Source of the DNA: Clostridiales bacterium Firm_04
GTDB taxonomy: Bacteria; Bacillota; Clostridia; Oscillospirales; Ruminococcaceae
Length of the DNA stretch: 63,642 bases
Assembly (NCBI GenBank): GCA_001603005.1
Contig: LVAJ01000024.1
Location: forward strand, 1-63,642
Direction of reading: 5' to 3'
The notes under the pieces are model-generated. The model saw only the letters and a program-made list of their open reading frames with translations, was not told where the DNA came from and ran no database searches. The translations under genes and the position numbers were made by a program. Positions 36,363 to 45,353 of this stretch are shown here, piece after piece; the first letter of the stretch is position 1, and each line of letters starts with the position of its first letter.

Positions 36363-36460
36363 CGACAGAATGCCGTATTTGCCGACGAAATCCCGTATAC
36401 GGCGACGAAATGCCGTATTTTGCGACGAAATGCCCGCCCGCGACGAAATGCCGGTTTCAG
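36363..36460. repeat. Five tandem 18-20-bp repeats abutting a -35 box
   Basis: Units start with CGAC(G/A)(A)GAAAT-like sequence at 36363, 36383, 36403, 36423 and 36441; the consensus is CGACGAAATGCCGTATTTTG. Periods are 20, 20, 20 and 18 bp. The array starts 8 bp upstream of the -35 of the gene ending at 33356. It does not encode a recognisable protein. Repeated activator sites or a mobile-element end are both possible. Confidence 0.8.
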
Positions 36461-36484
36461 CATTGCGTGAAAAAGCGCAAAAAA

Positions 36485-36519
36485 CTGCCCCGAAGCGTCT
36501 GAATTTCGCTTCGGGGCAG
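36485..36519. terminator. Terminator after the giant DUF285 gene
   Basis: Stem CTGCCCCGAAGC/GCTTCGGGGCAG flanked by A and T runs; almost the same as the hairpin at 30082-30116. Confidence 0.85.
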
Positions 36520-36535
36520 TTTTCATGTGAACGGA

Positions 36536-39500
36536 TCAGTCTTCCTTTTTCCGGAAATACTGGTCATAGCCTTCCCAGCCGTTGACAAAGCGGATCAGGA
36601 TCATGGCATCGCGGTTGCTGATCTCGCCGTCGCCGTCGATGTCGGCAGCTTCAACATCCAGTTCGATGCCTTCCCAGCCGTTGACGTACCGGATCAGCAG
36701 CATCGCATCGCGGTTGCTGACCTCGCCGTCGCCGTCCATGTCGCCGCCGGCAGGTGTTGTGGTGGTCTCGGGCGGATTGGTCTCGCTGCCGGTGGTATCG
36801 CTTGTCGTGGTATTGCTGGTCGTCGATTCGCTTGTTGTCGTGTCATTTGTTGTCGAATTGCTCGTTGTGGTATCGGTCGTGGTCGTTTCCGTCGTGGTCG
36901 CGGTCGTATCGCCTGTCGTGGTTTCGGACGGCGTGGTCACCTGCGGACGCTCCGGTGCCTCTTTATACGTGAAGTAGCCCGGATCGCCGGCAGCGTCAAT
37001 ATGCGCATAATCCGCAGTCGTCTTGTCCGCTGCGAATGCCGTGCCGTTTCCGCCGACGAGCGCGCTGTTCTGACCGAACATGATTCTCAGGTTGCTGCCC
37101 TGCTCGATCCCCACAATGCGCGAGGCATCCCACAGCTCGGAAACATAGACCGTCCGCAGCTTCGTGCAGCCGCTGAACATGTTGATCATGATCCCGACCT
37201 TTGCCGTGTCAAAGCCGGAGAGATCCAGCTCCTCCAGTGCAGCGCAGCCGTTAAAGAGCTTCTGCATTCTTGTGACATTCGATGTGTCAACGCCGGTGAG
37301 ATCGAGCGTTTCCAGCTTTTTGCAGCCGAGGAACATCTGATCCATATTCACCAGCGCGGACGTATCAAAATGCGAGAGATCCAGCGCCGTCAGATTCGAG
37401 CAGCCCCAGAACATGTTCCACATCGTCGTGACCTTTGCCGTATTCAGGCTGGAAAGATCCAGCGTTGTCAGGCTCTTGCAGTCATTGAACATGCTCTGCA
37501 TACTGGTGACATTTGCGGTATTCCAGCCGCTCATATTGAGTTCCGTCAGGGCGGAATCGCTGCTGAATATGCCGTTCATGTTTGTGACCTGCGATACATC
37601 CAGCTGCGAAACATCCAGCGATGTCAGCTTGGCGCAGCCGGAGAACATGTTCGCCATATCCGTGACTCTGGATGTGTCCAGACCGGTGAAATTCAGATCG
37701 GTCACCACCTTGCAGTTCGCGAACATGGATTTTGTATGCAGCACCGCGGAAGAATCCGCATTGGAAATGTCAATGGACGATGCATAGGCAAAGCTGTAAA
37801 ACAGCTCGGTGCAGTCCGCCGGAAGCACAGAACCTTCCTCTGCGACAACATGCTTGACCTTGCCGTTCCAGCTGTACGACTTCACTTCTTCGGGATAGAT
37901 CTGCCCGCGCAGATACAGCGTGCCGGTTTCCTCATCAAGCACCGCATGCGATTCCTGTATATCCTTCTGCGTGAAGTAGCCGGGCATTTTTTCGGTGTCA
38001 ACTCTTGCATAATTGATCTCGGTGTGGAACTGGTCAAATACCGTGCCCGCACCGCCGACCAGACTGGTGCAGCCGGTGAACATCTCCTTGCGGGGATCGT
38101 GATCCTCCAGCTCCGAAATCACTCTTGCATGCCATTTTTTGGAAACATAAATCGTTTTCAGGCTCTTGCAGTTCCGGAACAGATCCTGCATCACGGTGAC
38201 CGCTTCGGTATCGGTTTCGGAGAGGTCAAGCTCGGTCAGCGCCTTGCAGCCGTAGAACATCGTTTCCATTGAGGTGACTGCCGAGGTATTGAGCCCCGTG
38301 ATATCCAGCTCCGGCAGGCGCTCGCAGAGATAGAACATGCCGTCCATGTGCTCCACCTTTGCAGTATCCAGTCCGGAGAGATTGAGCGAGGTCAGATTCC
38401 GACAGATCATGAACATTGCGGTCATATCCGTGACGCCGGATGCGTCTGCATTGGAAAGGTCGATGCTCTCCGCTTTGAACTGCCGGAACAGGTCGGAGCA
38501 GTCCGCCGGCAGGACTGTGCCCTCTGCACAGACAACATGCCTGACCGGCTCATAATACGAAAATGCGCGGACTTCATCCTTGTTGACATTTCCAGAAAGC
38601 GTCAGCGTGCCGGTTGCCGCGTCAAATGTCACGGTCTCGCCGTTCATTGCGGACGGATTGATATGCACGGTCAGCGGATCGCCGTATTCGTAGCTGCCGT
38701 CGCCTGCGGTGAAGTAGCCCGCTCTTGCGGCGGTATCCACGCGCGCGTATTCCAGATCAATCCGCTCGGGATCGTATTTTGTGCCCTTGCCGCCGTCGAT
38801 CATCGTGCAGCCGGCAAACATTTCTTCCGATTCCCGCGCCTGCGTCACATTCCAGCTTTCGGATGCAAACACCTTCCGCAGATTCGCGCAGTCCTTGAAC
38901 ATGCAGTCCATGAAGTCAAAATTTGACGTATCAAACGAGGTGAGGTCGAGCACCGTCAGACTGCGGCAGCCCTCGAACATGTGCTCATAGTTCGAGCATT
39001 TTGCAGTATCGAACCGGCGGAGATCCACATATTTCAGGCTTTCGCAGTTCCGGAACATCGCTTCAAACGATGCACAAACCGGCGTATTGAAGCTTGCAAT
39101 ATTCAGTTCTTCGAGAGACCAGCAGCCTTCAAACATGCTGTGCATCGACCGGACAAGCGAGGTATTGAAATTGGAAAGATCCAGCGTTTTCAGAGCCGAG
39201 CAGTTTTTGAACATCTCTGTCATCGTGCCGACATTGCGCGTATCAAGCGCGGACAGATCCAGTCCGGTGACGGTCTCGCAGCCCTCAAACATGTTCGCCG
39301 TCGTTTTGACATTCACCGTATCAAAGCCGCTGATATTCAGATCGGTCAGCTTGCCGCAGTCCCGGAACATCGCGGACAGATCGGTGACATTTTTCGTATT
39401 GAATGTGCTGAGGTCAAGCGCTGTGAGCTTTTTGCATCCGCTGAACATTTCGGACATGCTGACGACCTTCGAGGTATCAGCCTTGGAAAGATCCATGCTT

Positions 39501-42500
39501 TCCGCAGTGAATCCGGCGAACATGCCCTTACAGCTTTCCGGCAGGACGGTGCCTTCCAGTGCAATGACCTGCTTGACGGGCTTGCTCGCATAATCCTTCA
39601 CATCCGTCAGCACAACGTCGCCGGCGAGCGTCAGGATGCCGGTTTCCTCGTCAAAGCTGACCGAGCTGACATACTGCGGGATCTCTGTGCCCTCCCCTGC
39701 TGTAAAATAGCCGGGTGTCTGCTCCGTGTCAATGCGCGCGTAATCCGAATATGCATTCTGATAGCTATAGACTGTGCCGTTTCCGCCGACCAGCGACGAA
39801 GCGCCGCTGAACATGCTGTACTTCTTTCCGTTCTGTCCGAGTCCGGAGACATCCCATTTGTCGGATACCGTGATCGTTGTCAGCGCGGAGCAGTCGCGGA
39901 ACATATTCGACACCGTGAGCACGGATGCCGTATCAAAATCCGTCAGATCCAGTGTTTTCAGCGCAGAACAGCCGTCGAACATGTTGTACAGATCCTCGAT
40001 CGCAGAGGTATCCGTTCCCCTGAAGCTGACGTCGGTCAGTGCTTCGCAGTATTCAAACAGATTTGAAAACGACGTATTCGCAGGCATATTCACATTGGAA
40101 AAATCGACTTTTTCCAGCTGCTTGCACTTATAGAACAGATTCTTCATGGATTCGCACGCCGGAACCGAAAGACCGGAGAGATTTGCGGTTTTCAGCGTGG
40201 GCTCTGCGCCGCTGTAATGATAGAAAAGATATTCCATTTTCGGTAGCTTCGGCAGCTTTGCGCCGGAGAAATCGACTTCTTCGAGCTGCGGGCAGCCGCA
40301 GTACATGTCCTCCATATTCTCTACATTCGGCAGCGTGATGCCTGCAAGATCTGCCTTTTTGATGCCGGAGCCGCTGAGCATTCCCTCTGTTGTCAGCAGA
40401 TCGGATGTGTCGATCTTGGAAAAATCAAATGCCGTCAGACCGGTGCAGCCGCTGAACATATCGCTCATATCCGTGATATGCGCGGTATCCAGATCGTAAA
40501 TCGGAGAAATATCCGTGAGCGCCGTGCAGCCCTCGCACATAGCCGACATTGACCGGATCTTCGAGATGTCCAGACTGTTCAGTATGCTGAGATCCGTCAG
40601 CGATTCGCAGCCGCTGAACGCAGAGGAAAGCGATTCCAGATTCGGGATGCCGCTTTCCGGCAGCACGATATTTTTGAGATTTTTGCAGTCGCGAAAACCG
40701 AGACTTGTCACTTCCGATGCATCCGCCTTTGAAAGATCAATGGTTTCCGCCGCCATCTTTGCAAGGAACGACAGGCTGGGCGGCAGGATCGTCCCCTCTG
40801 CCGCGACGATCTTTCTGACAGCTTCATTCTCCTGATACGCCTCGACGCGGTCCGTATAGTATTCCAGAGAACCCCAGCTTCGCGCGACAGGACGCAGGTC
40901 GCCGAAGATCGTCAACGTACCGGTCGCCTCATCGAATTTTTCGCCGAACACAGGCTCCGGCGGCTGAACCGTGCCGTCGCCAAGCGTCAGATAGCCGGGT
41001 GTTTCCTCGCTGTCGATGCGGAACATCGTCACATCAGAAACGCTGTATGCAGTGCCGTTTCCGCCGACCAGATTCGTACAGCCGGCGAAGGTTCCCTTTT
41101 CCGGCGCATATGCCTTTGCAAAATCACACTGATCCGAAACACAGATCGTTGTCAGCCCCGTGCAGCCATAGAACATCTTGCTCACATCGACATTTTTGTC
41201 AGCGATCCGGAACGAGCTGAGATCAATTTCCGTCAGACCGGTGCAGCCGCTGAACATGCCGCGGCAGTTCGTGACATAGCTTGTATCAAAATGCGAAAGA
41301 TCCACGCTCGTAAGGCTCTTGCAGTCCTCAAAAAGGAACTGCATGTTATTGACCTTCGGCGTCCGCAGCGAGCTGATATCCAGATCCGTGAGCGCGGTGC
41401 AGCCGTCAAACAGATTCATGATATCCAGACAGTTCGAGGTGTCAAAGCTCGAAAGATCGAGCTTTTGAAGCGCTGCACAGTAAGAGAACATCTGCCCGAT
41501 CGTGGTTGCGCGCGCAGTATTGAAATTGGAAACATCCAGCTCCGTCAGCGCATCGCAGTGATAGAACATCGCAGCAAATGTCGTTGCATTGGACGTATCA
41601 AATCCGGAGAGATCGACTGTTTCGAGCGCAGAGCAGCGGCTGAACATGCTTGAAAAATTGGTGACCTTCGACGTATCAAACGACGAAAGATCGAGCTCCT
41701 TCACATTCTTGCAGTAGTCGAACATACTCCGCATGCTCCGGACAAGCGAGGTGTCCGCACCGGAGAGGTCGAAGGAATCTGCGAGGATATTTTCAAACAG
41801 ATAGCTGCTGTCGGGCGGCAGGATCGTCCCCTCTGCCGCAACGACCTTTTTCACCGCTTCATTGCTGCGGAATGCGCGCACATGCGATTTGTTCACTCTG
41901 CCGGAGAGCGTCAGCGTGCCGGTTGCTTCATCGAGCACCGCATCGCTGTAATCCGGCTCTGCGGGCGCGGCGAGATCCGTGAACATGCCGGGATTTTCAA
42001 AGCTGTCGATATGCAGCAGGTCATAATCCTCTGCATTCCACGGCAGATCGGTGTAAACCGTGCCGAAGCCGCCCGTGAGCTTTTTGCAGTCCTTGAAAAT
42101 ATCATCGGAATCCAGCTTGTCCATTGCGGAAAGATCGAAGTCCTTTGACACATAGATCGCGGTCAGTTCCGGACAGAACGCGAACATCTTCTCAAAGCGC
42201 CCGATCTTTTCGGTGTGGAAGTCCTTCAGCGTGATCGTCTGCACTTTGGAGCATCCGGAGAACATCTTTGCTGCTTCCGTCAGCTTCGCGGTATCGAAAT
42301 TCGAGAGGTCGAATGCCGTCATTGCGGCACAGTTCTGAAACATGCCGATCATGTCCGTGACGTTAGACGTATCAAAATGCGAGGTGTCGATCGCGGTCAG
42401 CAGCTTGTCGCCGGAGAACATGAACTGCATTGTCGTGACCTGTGAGGTATCCAGCGCGGAAACATCCAGCTCGGTCAGCAGCGGCAGACCGGCGAACATG

Positions 42501-43081
42501 CCGCTCATGTCCGTGACCTTTGATGTATTCAGCCCCGTGATATTCAGCGTCCGGAGCTTGTCCATATCGCCGAACAGACTGCCCATGTCGGTGACGTTGG
42601 ACGTATCCCACGCGGAGACATCCAGCTCCGTCAGCGCCCTTGCGCGGACGAATGTGCCCTGCATCGAGGTGACATGCGAGGTATCGAAGCCCGCAAGGTT
42701 CAGCTCGGTCAGGTTCGTACAGTTCGAGAACATGGCATCCATGTTCTCCACTGCGGAAGAATCCGCCTTGGAAAGGTCGATGGACTTTGCAAGGAACTTG
42801 TTAAACATATTGGCGCAGCTTCTCGGCAGCACGGTGCCTTCCGCCGCAACGACCTGCTTGACCGCCGAATTTGCCTTGAACTTCTGCACATCCGCATTCG
42901 CGATCTGTCCCGAAAGCGTCAGAACGCCGGTCGTTTCGTCCAGAAAGACCGTTCCGGCAGCTTCCGCCGGTTTCAGCCATTCCAGTGCCGTCACCGGCAT
43001 CGCCGCCGTCTGCGGCAGTACCCCGCCGCCGAACGAAAGCAGCATCGCTGCCGATGTCATCCATGCACATATCCGTTTCAT
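36536..43081 (-). CDS. Giant six-module DUF285/BspA-type surface protein with dockerin
   Basis: 2181 residues. Signal peptide about 1-28. Six modules each open with a (F/L)DE.TG.LTL.G strand and an (A/C)(A/L)EGT(V/I)LP motif, then run through DUF285 repeats of about 22-24 residues: NVTDM..MF..C..LT.LDLS.FDTS. Each module closes with a VGG.GT(A/V)(Y/F) block and (Y/F)ARIDTE..PGYFT. A Thr/Ser linker precedes the dockerin (about 2105-2175): GGDMDGDGEVSNRDAMLLIR and DIDGDGEISNRDAMILIR, then NGWEGYDQY. AGGAGG supports the start. The repeats form a long solenoid suited to adhesion. The gene at 15566 carries one such module. Attachment by dockerin rather than sortase makes it a candidate complex-borne adhesin. 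Confidence 0.9.
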   Translation of the reverse strand: MKRICAWMTSAAMLLSFGGGVLPQTAAMPVTALEWLKPAEAAGTVFLDETTGVLTLSGQIANADVQKFKANSAVKQVVAAEGTVLPRSCANMFNKFLAKSIDLSKADSSAVENMDAMFSNCTNLTELNLAGFDTSHVTSMQGTFVRARALTELDVSAWDTSNVTDMGSLFGDMDKLRTLNITGLNTSKVTDMSGMFAGLPLLTELDVSALDTSQVTTMQFMFSGDKLLTAIDTSHFDTSNVTDMIGMFQNCAAMTAFDLSNFDTAKLTEAAKMFSGCSKVQTITLKDFHTEKIGRFEKMFAFCPELTAIYVSKDFDLSAMDKLDSDDIFKDCKKLTGGFGTVYTDLPWNAEDYDLLHIDSFENPGMFTDLAAPAEPDYSDAVLDEATGTLTLSGRVNKSHVRAFRSNEAVKKVVAAEGTILPPDSSYLFENILADSFDLSGADTSLVRSMRSMFDYCKNVKELDLSSFDTSKVTNFSSMFSRCSALETVDLSGFDTSNATTFAAMFYHCDALTELDVSNFNTARATTIGQMFSYCAALQKLDLSSFDTSNCLDIMNLFDGCTALTDLDISSLRTPKVNNMQFLFEDCKSLTSVDLSHFDTSYVTNCRGMFSGCTGLTEIDLSSFRIADKNVDVSKMFYGCTGLTTICVSDQCDFAKAYAPEKGTFAGCTNLVGGNGTAYSVSDVTMFRIDSEETPGYLTLGDGTVQPPEPVFGEKFDEATGTLTIFGDLRPVARSWGSLEYYTDRVEAYQENEAVRKIVAAEGTILPPSLSFLAKMAAETIDLSKADASEVTSLGFRDCKNLKNIVLPESGIPNLESLSSAFSGCESLTDLSILNSLDISKIRSMSAMCEGCTALTDISPIYDLDTAHITDMSDMFSGCTGLTAFDFSKIDTSDLLTTEGMLSGSGIKKADLAGITLPNVENMEDMYCGCPQLEEVDFSGAKLPKLPKMEYLFYHYSGAEPTLKTANLSGLSVPACESMKNLFYKCKQLEKVDFSNVNMPANTSFSNLFEYCEALTDVSFRGTDTSAIEDLYNMFDGCSALKTLDLTDFDTASVLTVSNMFRDCSALTTITVSDKWDVSGLGQNGKKYSMFSGASSLVGGNGTVYSYQNAYSDYARIDTEQTPGYFTAGEGTEIPQYVSSVSFDEETGILTLAGDVVLTDVKDYASKPVKQVIALEGTVLPESCKGMFAGFTAESMDLSKADTSKVVSMSEMFSGCKKLTALDLSTFNTKNVTDLSAMFRDCGKLTDLNISGFDTVNVKTTANMFEGCETVTGLDLSALDTRNVGTMTEMFKNCSALKTLDLSNFNTSLVRSMHSMFEGCWSLEELNIASFNTPVCASFEAMFRNCESLKYVDLRRFDTAKCSNYEHMFEGCRSLTVLDLTSFDTSNFDFMDCMFKDCANLRKVFASESWNVTQARESEEMFAGCTMIDGGKGTKYDPERIDLEYARVDTAARAGYFTAGDGSYEYGDPLTVHINPSAMNGETVTFDAATGTLTLSGNVNKDEVRAFSYYEPVRHVVCAEGTVLPADCSDLFRQFKAESIDLSNADASGVTDMTAMFMICRNLTSLNLSGLDTAKVEHMDGMFYLCERLPELDITGLNTSAVTSMETMFYGCKALTELDLSETDTEAVTVMQDLFRNCKSLKTIYVSKKWHARVISELEDHDPRKEMFTGCTSLVGGAGTVFDQFHTEINYARVDTEKMPGYFTQKDIQESHAVLDEETGTLYLRGQIYPEEVKSYSWNGKVKHVVAEEGSVLPADCTELFYSFAYASSIDISNADSSAVLHTKSMFANCKVVTDLNFTGLDTSRVTDMANMFSGCAKLTSLDVSQLDVSQVTNMNGIFSSDSALTELNMSGWNTANVTSMQSMFNDCKSLTTLDLSSLNTAKVTTMWNMFWGCSNLTALDLSHFDTSALVNMDQMFLGCKKLETLDLTGVDTSNVTRMQKLFNGCAALEELDLSGFDTAKVGIMINMFSGCTKLRTVYVSELWDASRIVGIEQGSNLRIMFGQNSALVGGNGTAFAADKTTADYAHIDAAGDPGYFTYKEAPERPQVTTPSETTTGDTTATTTETTTTDTTTSNSTTNDTTTSESTTSNTTTSDTTGSETNPPETTTTPAGGDMDGDGEVSNRDAMLLIRYVNGWEGIELDVEAADIDGDGEISNRDAMILIRFVNGWEGYDQYFRKKED

Positions 43082-43165
43082 GCATTTCCTCCTTATGCCT
43101 ATGTCATAAAATTGTGCCTCATGACTGTTATGCTGTCAGCACGCAATGGAAAAGTATACCTTTTT

Positions 43166-43194
43166 ATTATATCACATCATGCTGCAAATTGCAA
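43166..43194 (-). promoter_or_regulatory. SigA promoter of the giant DUF285 gene
   Basis: Minus strand: -35 TTGCAA (43189-43194), 17-bp spacer, consensus -10 TATAAT (43166-43171). Confidence 0.75.
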
Positions 43195-43209
43195 GTACAT
43201 TTTCGACGG

Positions 43210-43422
43210 GCGGGGAGCTCCCGCGGGCATATCCCTCCGGGAGCCGGTTTCGCGGACTGCCCCATGTTTCGACGGCTCACGCCGCTGATCGCGGCTTCTC
43301 AAAGGTTACTGCTCCAAGCAAAAAAAGTGAATGGTGAAAAGTGAAGAACGAATCGTGAAAAATAGTGGTATCGCTGCGCGATGATTGAAAAGGTGAGCCC
43401 AAGTCACGCACAACACAACCGG
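43210..43422. repeat. Dispersed intergenic repeat, copy A
   Basis: About 213 bp resembling 53444-53654. Shared blocks are GCGGGGAGC...CCGCGGGCAT at the start, CGGCTTCTCAAAGGTTACTG in the middle, GGTATCGCTGCGCGATGATT later and a CGCACAAC end. It starts with a GC hairpin. No ORF or transposase is evident. Confidence 0.75.
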
Positions 43423-43518
43423 CATGAAATGAAAGAGCCGTTTCATACAGAACGGCAAAGTTGTATGGTTTTCGTTCTATTTTGCCGCAAAAATATGCAT
43501 TTTTCTTGTGAAAACATC

Positions 43519-43547
43519 TTGACAAGCCGTCCGAAATCAAGTATACT
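43519..43547 (+). promoter_or_regulatory. Strong SigA promoter of the gene at 43715
   Basis: Consensus -35 TTGACA (43519-43524), 17-bp spacer, -10 TATACT (43542-43547). The transcript would have a leader of about 160 nt; I found no known riboswitch fold in it. Two ATTTT-starting blocks 20 bp apart precede the -35. Confidence 0.85.
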
Positions 43548-43714
43548 AAAGGAAAGGGGGAACAATACATATTCGCAATATCGTCTTAGAAACAGAAAGA
43601 ACCACAGGCAGGCGTGCATGCAGTCTGCCGCAATGCACCACGTTTTCGGCGCTGTCCTTCTGCGCAAAAGGCAGACCGATCACAAACACACTACTTTTCC
43701 AAGGAGAATTTCAA

Positions 43715-45163
43715 ATGAAACACATCAAACATTTCGCAGGCATCACCACAGCGATCCTCTGCATCTCCTCCGCCGCATTCTCTGCCGGCATCACCGCAGA
43801 AGCCGCGACCGGAACAGGCGTCACATCCAGCGGCATCCACTATTCCTATGACACATCCGCAGACAAGGCTGTCGTCACTGAATACACTGGCTCATCCTCT
43901 GACGTGACAATTCCGTCAACGCTCTCCGGCTGCAAGGTCAGAGAGATCGCGGACGAAGTATTTGAGTTCAAGCATGTTGTATCAGTCTCGCTGCCGAATA
44001 CATTGCAGAAAATCGGACAATACGCATTTTACGGTTCCGACCTGACAAGCATCACCCTGCCGCAGAACGTCACAACGGTCAGCCCATATGCCTTTGCATA
44101 CTGCGAAGATCTGCAAACGCTGACGATCGCCGGCGCCGCACAACTGGATCACGCGTCCTTCTGGAACTGCCCCTCACTGACCAGCGTGCAGGTATCAGAC
44201 AGCTCCGCAACGAAAAGAGATAAAATCGCGTTCATGGAGTGCCCGAATCTCACGCAGGTCAACGGCGTCACGCCGTACACAAAAGACGCAAATAACCGCC
44301 CTGTGCTCAATTCCGCAGTCGAAACTGCGGTCCGCAATCATTTCAGCCGCAGCACAGACGTCGGGTTTGTCGTGGATTTCTGCTCGGATTACTGCGCGTA
44401 TATCGTGGATACCGAGACAGATGCGTGGATGACGGACAAGCTGAAAGCGCGGCAGCTGCATGACTGGCTGATCCGGCATGTCGAATACGAGGATGAGAAC
44501 GGCATCGAACGCACGAGCGATACGGAAAACTGGGTATCGTCCGCGGTCTTTTTCAGCTATGCACTGAATGTGCGCGGCAGCGGGATCGGTGAAGCAGTCT
44601 GCGACGGCTACACAAAGGCATACAATATGCTGCTTGCTCAAGCCGGCATCGAATGCTATCGGCTCAGCACATCCTCGCATTCGTGGAATCTTGCCAAGAT
44701 CGAAAATCAGTACTATCAGATCGACGTCACACATGACGATCCGATCACGACGATGAACGGCGTTGTTGTGCCGGACAACACGTTCGGCAATCCGTATTCG
44801 ACTCGGTACACGCACTTCCTCAAGAGCCACGCAGATATGAAGGTCGCTCACAAAAACAAGTACAATAATCCGGGACTGAGCGATTACGGCTTCGATCATC
44901 ACCCACTGCTCGGCTCGGCGCCGTCAAACATCAGCAGCCTGATCGCGCAGTGCACCGTGTCCCTGACCGACGCCAACGCGGACGGCATGCTCGACAGTGA
45001 TTTCGACATGGACGGCACGGCAATGGGCACAGATTACTGGGAAGATTATCTTGCATATTCCATGCTCTGCGGCAGATACTTCGGCTATGACGACGATCTG
45101 AACGACCATATGCCGGAAGCACTCTCGATCATGCATCAGGAGCATCACGGCGTCTGGGGATAA
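43715..45163 (+). CDS. Secreted LRR + transglutaminase-like protein
   Basis: 482 residues. CAAGGAG precedes the ATG; signal peptide about 1-30 (ends TAEAA). An LRR_5 segment (about 45-170) includes VVSVSLPNTLQKIGQYAFYG. The transglutaminase-like domain (about 225-365) carries the triad blocks GEAVCDGYTKAYNMLL (Cys), SSHSWNLAKI (His) and YYQIDVTHDD (Asp). The C-terminus holds two calcium-loop segments, TDANADGMLDSDFDMDGTA and a second acidic turn, and ends HGVWG; it is not a standard dockerin. The gene at 59113 has the same architecture and the remnant at 14742 the same core. Likely an extracellular protein-crosslinking or cysteine-protease-like enzyme; substrates unknown. Confidence 0.85.
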   Translation: MKHIKHFAGITTAILCISSAAFSAGITAEAATGTGVTSSGIHYSYDTSADKAVVTEYTGSSSDVTIPSTLSGCKVREIADEVFEFKHVVSVSLPNTLQKIGQYAFYGSDLTSITLPQNVTTVSPYAFAYCEDLQTLTIAGAAQLDHASFWNCPSLTSVQVSDSSATKRDKIAFMECPNLTQVNGVTPYTKDANNRPVLNSAVETAVRNHFSRSTDVGFVVDFCSDYCAYIVDTETDAWMTDKLKARQLHDWLIRHVEYEDENGIERTSDTENWVSSAVFFSYALNVRGSGIGEAVCDGYTKAYNMLLAQAGIECYRLSTSSHSWNLAKIENQYYQIDVTHDDPITTMNGVVVPDNTFGNPYSTRYTHFLKSHADMKVAHKNKYNNPGLSDYGFDHHPLLGSAPSNISSLIAQCTVSLTDANADGMLDSDFDMDGTAMGTDYWEDYLAYSMLCGRYFGYDDDLNDHMPEALSIMHQEHHGVWG

Positions 45164-45181
45164 CCCCGAAACCGTATCTTT

Positions 45182-45229
45182 ATACGCAAAACAGCAGGCA
45201 GTCTTCGGGCTGTCTGCTGTTTTGCGTAT
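45182..45229 (+). terminator. Strong hairpin terminator
   Basis: Twenty-base arms: ATACGCAAAACAGCAGGCAG (45182-45201) pairs with 45210-45229 at nearly every base, with an 8-nt loop. It ends the gene at 43715. Confidence 0.85.
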
Positions 45230-45235
45230 TATCGG

Positions 45236-45310
45236 AAAAATGTGGCTTTCTGCATCTAAAAAATCTGCAAAAATGTGTGAAATCGGATTGATTTTTCTGC
45301 AAAAATGTGT
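45236..45310 (+). promoter_or_regulatory. Direct repeats around the ATPase promoter
   Basis: AAAAATGTG occurs at 45236, 45269 and 45301. The last two are part of a 15-bp exact repeat TCTGCAAAAATGTGT (45264-45278 and 45296-45310), 32 bp apart. They flank the -35 and fill the spacer, so a repressor binding here would block the promoter. Confidence 0.45.
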
Positions 45311-45316
45311 TATACT
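45288..45316 (+). promoter_or_regulatory. SigA promoter of the DUF4143 ATPase gene
   Basis: -35 TTGATT (45288-45293), 17-bp spacer, -10 TATACT (45311-45316). Confidence 0.7.
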
Positions 45317-45353
45317 AATGCTGGACACAAGCATGAAAGGAGCTGGATCACAC

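Noticed and set aside
36363..36460. Possible CRISPR array (also 61112-61190)
   Set aside because: Units of 18-21 bp follow each other without unique spacers and no cas genes are near.
43554..43714. Riboswitch in the long leader of the gene at 43715
   Set aside because: No known aptamer core or expression-platform terminator could be recognised.
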